Source: Halichondria panicea (lineage: Eukaryota > Porifera > Demospongiae > Suberitida > Halichondriidae). Taken from it: 64,000 nucleotides of DNA. The notes under the pieces are model-generated. The model was not told where the DNA came from. It was given only the letters and a program-made list of their open reading frames with translations, and made no database searches. The DNA lies in contig NC_087377.1 in the NCBI RefSeq assembly GCF_963675165.1, positions 7,891,122-7,955,121 of the forward strand, written 5' to 3'. Positions 43,803 to 53,251 of the stretch are shown here, piece by piece. Within the stretch, counting starts at the first letter, position 1, and every line of letters starts with the position of its first letter. The position numbers and the translations under genes are program-made.

Positions 43803-46800
43803 TCAAACAGCTGGTATACGAGTTAGAAGCATCGGCTCATCATATATGTGGGGTGGACTAGGACTTCTTTCCGTCATCTGACTGCACATACCGCTTCTGA
43901 TATTCAAAATATTGTAGGCATCATTTTCAGTCAGCAACGTCACTGGATCGTACGCTTCATTTCGCTTTAGACCATCAGAAATGCTTGGCTCCTGTAAAGT
44001 ATATACATGTAGTATATCGAAGATTTATCATACCTGTTTAGTGGGATTTGCTATGCTTGATGCACCAAGGCCTGTGATCAGATCCTGTTTAAAATAGAAT
44101 ATAGTCGCATAATTATACAAGATGAAGGGTTAAATGGTTAGTTACACTCTGTCCCCCTATAATTAGAAACAGGTATCTCACTATAATTCTATAGTAAAAT
44201 GGCCCCCAAATCTCTTCAGCGTCATGTGTCACAGTGCATTCTGGAATTACATTTTGAATTGGCTCCAGTTCCGTAATGGGAATCATGCACGGCTATGACA
44301 CTACAATGACAGCCTATTATTATTATGAGCATGCATGTGGCATTGCCCATGCACGCACGCAGTTATATATAGTCAGTGTCGATGGCCATGCACCTTATGC
44401 ATGCAGTAACGACATTTTGGTACCAAAATTACCCGATAATTGTACGGTATTATCAGTGAACCGTAATCATAGCTGACACTTTTGTTCTGAGACAGAGAAA
44501 CATCATAAATATTACGAGGATATAAGCAATCTCAAGCAAATCTCCATTTTGAACACTTGGAATTTTACATGTATGCATGTCTTTCTAATATTAATTTGTA
44601 CTAAGTTACCTTATCTGTTTTCCTTCTCCAAACAAACACAATGAAGATCACCACTACTACTAGTACTAGGGAAGTAATGAAAATAGCAGCAGCAATTCCT
44701 CCTGCAAGTTTTCAAAATATAATATAATAGCCAGATGTGCATGCATGCCATTGTATATAGGTGATCATTGACAAATACAATGATAGGCTGATTATGTACT
44801 ACGATGAAGGCTCCCTGTGAAGTTAACAAAAAGCATAATATTATAGAGTCTTCATATGAAAATTAATTATTATGTCTATGTGTAGTGCAAATCTGGATGT
44901 AATCATTATGGTGTACTTCAAACTAAAGACAGTAGTATATAGCCAACGTGCAAGGTATAATTAAGCTTCCTATATAGCTTTTATTTGACAAAGAAGCTTA
45001 AAACACCAATTCAAAATCTGCCACTATATCAATAACTTGTTGTGTGTATACTAAACACAATGCTCTGGCAGCCAGGTGAGCATGCAGACTCAGAATTTAC
45101 ACAGACACACAAACCAACAGACTAGCCGTGGCCTCCTATACGCATCTCGAGTTAATTAGTTTGATCACCTACTATCGCTGTCTCTACATCAGGGGTTGCT
45201 GGAGTATGAGCATCTGTACGAGTGTCTGCAAAGGAGACAGTATGATCATTAATTTGTGAAAATCTGATACTGGTATACCTGAGGCAGTAGTAGAAGTGGA
45301 CAAGCCAATGGGAATCATGGTTTTGTATGATGGCACTTCATGAAGTGCATTAGACCATCGTTTGAATATGGCAGCAAAGTAGATTCCCTTAGGTATGCTT
45401 TCAGTGCAGTTTTGGCCAGAGTCATTGACAGTCCGTGGAATCAGTGTGATGCTGCCTTGGTCAAGCCCATATTGGGAGTGGATGATCCCCACACAACTAG
45501 AGCTGCAACTGATGCAAATCATTCCGTTGACTTCAGTAGCATTCATATCCTCTCCTCCTGGATTGGGTACAGCATACACGTGTGTAACAGTATACTTTAC
45601 ACACAATAATTACATATTATTAATATTGTACCCACGGACATTTACCTGCCCTGCGTTCAGTGGTACCATATCGAGTATTATCCAGTGTTTTGGTAGGTAG
45701 AACAGCCGGAAAAATTAGTTTTCTCTCAGGTTTCATAACATCATTCAAATCAAAAACAGCCAACTTGTAAACACGATCAGCAAGGTTACCAACAGTGGAT
45801 GAAGTATTTTCCCTGTACACTGCTTGGTAGTGTAAATCATAAGGGGAGTCAACAGAGTACACAATGGCAACGAAACCAGTATCATTAGACTTTTGAAGGT
45901 AGTTGACAGTGATTGAAACTTCATTTTCCTCCATAATTAAATTGGTCACTTTATACACGTCATGAGTACCTATAGGAAAGAATATTCACAAATAGACATT
46001 GGGGCGCTCTGTGATTCCCCCCCTAGAAACCTGAAAAATTAATGATATGTAAATTTTCATGGTTTGAAACACACAAAAAATCCAAATTGCACCTCAGATA
46101 ATCATTTGTAAAATTCTCCGGGGAACGACCTCCAGACCCCCCCCCTAAATTAAATATATGAAACCCTGACAAGTATACTTACTTATATCCATGGTCATAA
46201 CTGGTGGTATGTTTTGTAGATTAATTTCAGCTAGTAGAGTCAAATTACACCGTCGATGGTGTTCAATATTACAGCTACTACAGTTAAGATCAAGTACAAT
46301 CATCTGTTTATTTCCAGAAACTTCAGTTGACGAATCAGTGGAACAAATACAGGGATCAGCAACTTCTCGGTCAATGTACTGAAGTAGAACGGAATACCTA
46401 TCTGGTACTCGACACTCATGGACGAGCTGCAAATAGGATTGTATATGCACATGCAGTATATCACCGACACCAATTTAATATAAAACAATACCTTGGTTTT
46501 ATAATTCAGCTGTATTAACTCACACTTGCGGGAAATGTCACTTGTAGAGGGTTCAATTCCGTATTTGTAGTGAAATTAACCTCATCAATGGGTATTGCTT
46601 GTGGTTCTGTTGCACAATAAAGTATACGTATTAACAATAACGTTGATTAACCTTACCATAGCTAAACTGTGCTGTGCTTGTGGTTCCATTCAAACTTCCG
46701 TCATTGTTGCTTCGTGGTGTCACAGAAAAGCTGTAAGTACCCACATGATAGGCTACATCAAAAAGATATTGGGTGGTAGTGATGTTACATCCAGACTGCA

Positions 46801-49800
46801 GCATGTTTTCCTCTGTTTCACAAGTGACGTTATACACATCCACACAGTACTGAATGTCTGGTTCAGCAGTGGTCAAGTTCAAGGAGAAGGGAGCATCCCA
46901 GGTGACGTTGAGTTGTAAACAGTTCCCAGCAACATTGCTCACAGTCAGATCAGCGACAGCAGGAAGAGGTCCTGGGTAAATACACAACTGAGTATACACA
47001 TACATTTGTGTGTCAGGATATTAGGGCCGGTATATATATAGTACTACAGCTACATGCATGTATATTCATTAGTGTGAACAATAACACGCAATAATTTACC
47101 TTGCACTTGCAATGTAGCATTTACTGACAATTTGGATATGAACACTCGTCCGTCTCTAACTACTGCCTCACACTGCACAACAATGTTGTTGTACTGTGCT
47201 GTGGCTGGGATAGTCAGTGTTGCTGGGGTATCACCAGACGATGGGGTAAAAGTCACATCAGGTGGGTAATTACCGTCAGTGGGAAACTCTCCATTGAGCC
47301 CCCAATTGTAACTTTGTGCGCCAAGATACCGACACTCGAACACTGCATCTACCCCTTGGGCCTGCACCACTGATACTGGTTGCACCATAAATTGGCATGC
47401 TACAGATACAGTAAAATGCATTCACCGCAGGGTTGAGATTAAAGCACACTGTATAGATCTCACATGTATACCGCCTATAAAATAGCTACCCTAAAGGTGC
47501 CACCGTTTAATCTTAACACCAAACTGAACAGCCTAAGTTATGCCAAATTAATCAACCACCAAGGTAAATTTGAATGTGGTCGCCAGTCTAAAAGCCCATC
47601 TTAATTTTAAGGCGGACAAAGTACTAGGCTCTCATTTGATGCGAGAAAGTATATAGGAAATCATTTTGTTGGAACAGCATTAAAAATGTTAAAGGTCGTA
47701 AAACTTACTTTAGGCCCAGCCCACTGCAACAAAAAAGAAACAGGCGGGCCTGATAACCAAATAATCTGTTTTTTCTGGCCTGACGAGTCGGTACATGGAC
47801 ATGCAAGCAAGGTACATGCATGTATACAGTAGTGTGATTGTGTGTGAACTGCTACAGCTGCTCATTGATCAATAAAGTGCGATTTCTATAAGTTTCTAGT
47901 CACGTTTTCTATGTGTCGAGTTTGCAAAATAATGTAGAGTTACTTATGCAAAGGTCAACCGCGAACGCTTGACCAGCAGCTATGAATTTTAATTTGTCTT
48001 GCTCCAAGAATGCATTTACTAAAGGAACAAAAAAAGGGTTGCACAGGCCAACTCGACTTAATATAGCTCCTTGACTGGCTAACAGTAGCCATAGTTAGGC
48101 TGACTATAAGCACTAGCCTCGTTCCCAGGCCGATCCATCTCCAATTGAACGCTATAGGTCGACAAATGCGTCCTACTATGCATACACTTCTTAATTTTGA
48201 TCTGATCGGAACTCCGACCTGACCAAAAAAATGCAACTAAAGTGCTCTTTCCTGTGAAAATAGAACAGGCTAGACTAGAAGCTTCTAATCAAAAAACAAC
48301 AAAAACAAGTTGACATTCAAACATCTTAGCGTAACCATAGACATAAGAAGGGAGAGGGATGGGAAACGAAGCACGTGCGCACAATCACTTCTGTGTAATG
48401 CCAAAAGTTGATCCGTGTTTCGTCTCTAGACACCCCGCCAACCCAGCGGGAAATGTTATTACTATCATTCACAGCTCCCCACTGGGACTCCTAGTCCTGT
48501 GCTGAGCATCCACGCCTACTGTGCATCATATAGAAGCGTTGTGTATCCGGCTCACCAAGAGCTTGAAAGGCAGTTTTTGAGTGTTGTATTATCGTTTCGG
48601 CTCTATCTAGTGGCTTTGTGTACCTTCTACAAAGAGAGGCTGTGACTACAGCCCAAAATATTAATGATTCCCTCTTTCTTAAGTAGCTGGGCATTGTATG
48701 CAAGTAAAATCAAAGCCACTTGGCTTTAGGTTGGGAAGTAATATTCATTTTTGTCTTAGTGAGCTGGTTTTTGAAAAGCCGACTCTTTGTGTACCCATTT
48801 AGAAAGTTATGTCAATGATTGAATGTAGGTAAATGTCTCTTTGTATTCATTGATAGTTCGTTCATCGTATCGGCACAGTATTTTACGACAGAACTTTGCT
48901 ACATAATTTCCATAATTCTCTATCGTGTCTGTGACTGTACTGGAATACTCAACGGTACAAACAGAGCTCCTCTCAAGAATTTGCCTGTCAAAGCTGCTTT
49001 TTACTGCTTGGAGGGGTCTCACTAACTATTGCTGCTACCTTGTTGTGACTGTGTTCCACTAGCCATTGCTAGCTCAGTAGCTAGTTTATAGCCTAGTACT
49101 ATAGCTAGAAGCATGGGCTGGAGGAAATAAAGAAGAAAACGTTGACCGAAACGCGGATCGTCAATGCTATTTACGTAGCGTTTCCCATCCCTCTCCCTTA
49201 TTATATCTATGGCGTAACAACAACTGACATTTTTTTTACAGAACTGACATTAATCAAAGAGGCTCAAACTAAATACTAAGAGCAGAGTCCCTAGGTGGAG
49301 TTTCAGAAAAGTGTGAACACAGAGGAGGTACGACACAGTCACATGACCAGCCAAAAGGATTATGAATCTCTTTAACTTGTGCATGAATTATCATTCAAGA
49401 CTTTGATATGGTTTTTGGCGTGTATCTTTCAAGAAATACACTTGACGTTTCTAAGATTAGGCTGGTTGATTTTTGGGCTTATACTGACGTGGAATACCAA
49501 TTTCAACAACCACTTAGATATTATTGTAATTCTGTTTTAGAGTGTTTAATAAGTATTCTGTGCCTGCATTCAAGATGCCAATATTTGAGCCTTGATTCTT
49601 ACAACAAATCTAGTAAAACTCCAGCTACTAGCTAGCAACAAATTCACTACTCTAAATTTGTCTCTTTATGGTGCTTACATGCCACCAGTTGAATGTCGTC
49701 ATTGGAGATTGGAAACGGAAGTGATTCACGTGATGTTTTACAATGAAGTCTACATAGTGGCTCTGGGACCATCCGTGTATCTCTTCATAACTCCCGCAAA

Positions 49801-50967
49801 AGCCCGGGAAACTTATTGTGTCCAATGCATACATCTCAGAGCTACCCCCATTACTGAATCACATGCCCCCTGATAGTAGGTATCAATAATATTATTGGAA
49901 ACGAAGAAAATATAATCTCGATTGTCGTGAAGTAGCTAGAGGTACACAGAGCGCTTTTCATGCTTGTGTTCCTATATAGAACCTATGATATAGCTAAGGC
50001 TGTGTAACTAAATAGTCTCCTGTGTCCCAAATGGCCTCGAGTATGAGATGAAAGTTGATGTTTAGCAGCAGAACTGCTCGTGGACTTCTTACAGAGAGCA
50101 AAACAATTCTCATGAATTATTCATGTTTAGCCCTCGTGTTAAAAAGTAAACCTTGATTAAACTGCGGAGATACACGGATGGTACTTTGAGGGTACTTCCG
50201 TTTCCAATCCCTCTCTACTCTATCTATGGCTTAACCGAGTGTCGTACTTCCTCTTGAACAAAAGACTCTAGTACTATGATGCAATACAGCATAATACCAA
50301 TGGTGTAAAGAAGAGAGGGCATGCAACAGCAAAAGAGCCGAGTTCAAACGTGGTGAATGAATGTGCATGATGTGCATGAAATGCTAAAAAATAGAAATTT
50401 TTATTTTTAGCACTGTATGCAAATTCAATTCATCCGACCACGTTTGAATTCTGCTATAGCTACGTGTACGTGTACTGATAGTGAGTTGCATGCCATCTTT
50501 TCTTTTATACGCCCTTGATAATACTAAGTGTAGATTAATTAACATCAGCAAACATAAACAGTGCTCAGACGGTCTCTCCCCTATATAGGAGGAGGGCGGC
50601 TGATTCATGTAGCCTCGAGACCAGCCGTTCGTTATCTGAAAGAACGCCTGGTCAAGTTCTAATGTAGCACTCGTTCTATGGTCCAGGAACTTCTTGGACC
50701 GGTAATTGCCCACACAAGGTCCGTACAAGGTGTATTACCCATGAATATCATTATGATGCTATAAAACGCTGACTTAGCTGGACAAGTTGCACATTAGAAC
50801 TTGACCAGGCGTTCTTTCAGATAACGAACGGCTGGTCTCGAGGCTATGATTCATGAGACTAGATTTACTTACAATAATAGTTACTACTCACTTGTCGTAT
50901 GTGATAGTATGAATGTGAGCATCACTAGTCCAGTCAGTCCCTGTGACCATCTATGATGTGACCCCAT
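43803..50967 (-). CDS. single-pass receptor: signal peptide, Ig, FN3, TM, tyrosine tail
   Basis: Likely a cell-surface signalling receptor of 696 residues. Twelve exons, all in phase: 50967-50892, 47399-47100, 46971-46657, 46606-46524, 46426-46183, 45969-45646, 45557-45279, 45225-45169, 44701-44610, 44262-44182, 44084-44034 and 43991-43803. The leader has a hydrophobic core (GLTGLVMLTFILSHTT). Ig: AVFECRYLG...YNW...NNIVVQCEA. FN3: LQLNVTWDAPF...VGTYSFSVTPR. Three further cysteine-bearing modules are unassigned. The membrane span is AAAIFITSLVLVVVVIFIVF, then WRRK. Tail tyrosines: NEAYDPV, NDAYNIL, HIYDEPM, which are SH2-docking-like. Exon 10 has a weak acceptor. Intron 1 (3.5 kb) is full of transposons. 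Confidence 0.8.
44610..44701 (-). other. membrane-span exon of the minus-strand receptor
   Basis: About 21 consecutive hydrophobic residues (IFITSLVLVVVVIFIVFVW) precede RRKTDK. Only the phase-2 reading is hydrophobic and open across the exon, which also fixes the donor of the preceding exon at 45168-45167. Confidence 0.8.
44970..45155 (+). repeat. R1 family repeat, partial copy 4, in an intron
   Basis: Contains TTTATTTGACAAAGAAGCTT, ATAACTTGTTGTGTG, and the end-like CCGTGGCCTCCTATACGCAT. It lies in the intron between 45169 and 44701 of the minus-strand receptor. Confidence 0.6.
48335..49211. mobile_element. CATAGATAG-family DNA transposon, 7-bp TSD, in intron 1
   Basis: Left CATAGACATAAGAAGGGAGA is mirrored at the right end, ending CTTATTATATCTATG. 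GCGTAAC flanks both ends (48328-48334 and 49212-49218). The inner TIR GGGATGGGAAACG resembles that of 8559-10117. No transposase is seen in 877 bases. Confidence 0.75.
49310..49700. mobile_element. internal fragment of the CAGTGGCGTAGG element, inverted
   Basis: The reverse complement of about 7050-7480: AGAGGAGGTACGACAC, GTCACATGACCAGCCAAAAG and CCAGTTGAATGTCGTCATTG all occur in both. The termini are missing, so it is a truncated copy in intron 1 of the minus-strand receptor. Confidence 0.6.
49701..50226. mobile_element. TIR element related to the CATAGATAG family, left end truncated
   Basis: GATTGGAAACGGAAGTG near the left faces CACTT-like CTTCCGTTTCCAATCCCTCT, then CTATCTATGG on the right. 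The interior matches 7585-8200 inverted. The outermost left bases are missing where it meets 49700. Confidence 0.55.
50298..50517. mobile_element. relative of the 13643-13833 MITE
   Basis: AAGAGAGGGCATGCAACAG on the left and GAGTTGCATGCCATCTTTTC...CGCCCTTG on the right mirror each other imperfectly, older than the copy at 13643. It lies in intron 1 of the minus-strand receptor. Confidence 0.6.
50610..50846. mobile_element. MITE with 9-bp TSD
   Basis: TAGCCTCGAGACCAGCCGTT starts a near-perfect TIR of about 55 bases, and the right end is its reverse complement. TGATTCATG flanks both ends (50601-50609 and 50847-50855). The 9-base TSD suggests a Mutator-like element. It stands only 46 bases from the signal-peptide exon. 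Confidence 0.8.
50892..50967 (-). CDS. signal-peptide exon of the minus-strand receptor
   Basis: The ATG at 50967 gives MGSHHRWSQG, then a hydrophobic core (LTGLVMLTFIL), and ends after one extra base at a GTGAGT donor. That phase fits the Ig exon at 47399. The start is chosen because it alone gives a signal peptide and joins in frame. Confidence 0.7.
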
Positions 50968-51200
50968 CTGATCTACACCTGTAATGGCCAGCTAGCTGTA
51001 CTGTACTGTATGACAATCTTGCATACAATAATGTAGTCTACATGTGAATGTAAAATAATGTGTGTGTATACCAACCTGTAGCTTGTGTGGGTATTGACTG
51101 AGGGTCTCGCTATTACCTGCTCTACATAATAATCTGCTAATGTGCATCTATGTGTTTTATCAGTGGAATTCTTTAGGGAAAGGGGCGTGGTTTCCAGTAT
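50968..51200. promoter_or_regulatory. 5' flank of the minus-strand receptor
   Basis: This is the region upstream of the ATG at 50967. It should hold the promoter and 5' UTR, but no TATA box or initiator could be chosen with confidence. The Calx-beta remnants start about 0.6 kb away on the other strand. Confidence 0.3.
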
Positions 51201-51450
51201 AGTATGACGCCTTGTTGCTCTACCAGGAATAATGGAAAAGGGTCACTACAATAGAAAACTAGAATTGTGATTTGTCTGTCTTTGGCTAAAAACTCTGTTC
51301 TCAAATGTTTTTAGTTGTGTTGCTCCTGAGTTGCTGTACTAGACAGGTCATACATCACTACATGCACTGCATTGTAATTATCACTCCTCACTCCTCTGGT
51401 TTCTTTCACCAGCCTAGGGTTTGCACTTTAGTGCTCTATCAATTGCTTAT
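51200..51450 (-). repeat. R1 family repeat, partial copy 5 (minus)
   Basis: Contains AGGAATAATGGAAAAGGGTC and ends near TGCACTTTAGTGCTC, the reverse complement of the first third of R1 (37648-37990). The GCTGTAAACGCAGTGC part is missing. Confidence 0.6.
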
Positions 51451-51554
51451 TGTTTAGTTAATGATCTTTACCCAATTTAAGTTTTATTTCGCACAATAAT
51501 TATTGTTGCTATAATTATTAATTTATTATTCACTGCAGTGGCTTCCTTCTCTCC

Positions 51555-52627
51555 TGGCAGTATCTGAGTCAGTGCTACTGTGTGTGTGGAGTTGACCTCT
51601 CTCTCCCTAGCCCTATACTGATGGATTGGAGTGTGACACCGACATCAGCTTGTGTCTTCGAGCCCTGGATCAGCATAGACTCGCATGCTGTCACTGTTGC
51701 AGGCGAACTCAAGGGCTGGCTGGCGAGTCTAGGATCAGCAGGTATGCTCTAGCTCTAGTTGGGTATCATCGATGATCAGATTGTTGAGGACACTCAATCA
51801 TTCACCTTTTCTCTCCTAACGGCCTCCCCTGAAGACACTGTCACAAGTAGTAGTGTCTTCGAAAAATCAATATCATAGATGCATGCATGATAACTGTGAG
51901 TTTACACTAGATGTATGTACTATGCATGTACATTGTATGTAATAGTTTTAAGCCATCTATGTGTTTTTACGGTTGGAACAGTCTAGAAGTCAACGTTTTT
52001 TACTGTTGTGTGTGCATGATTCAGCTAAATAGCAGGATTATCCAGATTAGTTCATATACATGTTCCTGTGTGTGTGTTATTCTCCAATCAGTTGCAGCGA
52101 TCGGTCACTGCATGTGAGCAGTCACTACAAGGGTGGTCTCACCAACATACTCAGAGGTGCTGGTCGGTGACATAATTATACAGTGAGGTATTGTTGTATT
52201 CAGCTATAGAGTACTAGTATATTGTTTCTTTACATTCGCTAAAAACATTATTTTGATTTTGCGTGATTCTGTATAATTATATAGCTTATTATAGTTGCCA
52301 GTTAAAGCATATGCTACATTTATCAAAGTGCCATCTTGGCCTGTAATAATTATGTGGCTGTATATAAAATTTCACACGTTTCATTGTATAAAATGTACAT
52401 TTGCAGGAGAAGTAAGGTCAGGTATTACTGGCCCATCGTACCTGATTGGGGCGGGTGCTAGTTCCACCAACACCCAACACAGTGGAGCCAGGGATGGTGT
52501 GTGAGTCAAAGAACAACGAAGAAGACACTGGGAACCACACTCTCTGTACTACTCAGACTGAACAGCTCTGAGATGGCTGTGAAGATTGGTTGTAGGCAAG
52601 CGCTGTTCATTGAGACTGCTAATGATG
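51555..52627 (+). pseudogene. decayed Calx-beta exons at the 5' end of the array
   Basis: Three pieces look like former half-domains: about 51560-51620 (SESVLLCV, then out of frame), about 51745-51860 (IDDQIVEDTQSFTFSLLTAS, then a stop) and about 52490-52627 (SVLLRLNSSEMAVKIGCRQA ending ETAND). Only the last ends at a donor-like site in the usual phase. Intact starts and a signal peptide were not found. The true 5' end of the Calx-beta gene is unknown. Confidence 0.5.
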
Positions 52628-52719
52628 GTTCGTTATAAAATATATATACTGGGACAATATTATTGTGGCCATACACTGTTTCTGTGTGCACTAACGGTTG
52701 TGATGTTTTTCCTCTCCAG

Positions 52720-53251
52720 TCGTGTTGGCTGAGTTGGTCACTTTGAGTCCAATGGTGTATGAGAATGACAGATGTGCGTGCAGCTGGACCACCTACCAGT
52801 GGGAAGTATCGTCACTGTGGCACTGACAACACAACCTTTGACTGCTACAGGTATCCATGCAGCAAAATGACTTATCAGCACCCAGCAGAGCTGATGTATA
52901 ATTTATGTAGTGTATGCATGCATATCTTGCGTGTATAATTACGGTTATTTTCCCCATCAAAAATGGTTGGTGGTGAAGCCTCAAAGGCTCACACAGCCTA
53001 ATTATTATATACCCTCTGCTCTCACTAGCTGCTACCCACCCCCACAGAAGATGAGGACTACCTGTCATTAACTGCAACCCTAGAGTGGTACTACGACTCC
53101 CCCAGCGTGGTACAGTGTGTAAGTGTGCCCATCATCAATGACGAGTGTGTGGAAGAGAAAGAAGAGGTGTTCATCATCTCTCTGTCCACGGAGCAGGCGT
53201 GTGTTCAGTTGGGGGCTAATCTGACAACTGTCACCATTCAAGACGATGACG
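52720..53251 (+). other. Calx-beta domain 1 (two exons)
   Basis: First half VLAELVTLSPMVYEND, then, after a one-base slip, VQLDHLPVGSIVTVALTTQP. Second half EDYLSLTATLEWYY...VPIINDECVEEKEEVFII...TIQDDD. The acidic ligand-type residues are kept. The slip near 52770-52780 makes the exon length one base off the phase-1 pattern. Confidence 0.65.

Noticed and set aside
46300-46488. Alternative minus-strand frame across exon 5 of the receptor
   Set aside because: It passes through the acceptor and does not fit the phase of neighbouring exons; the chosen frame does.
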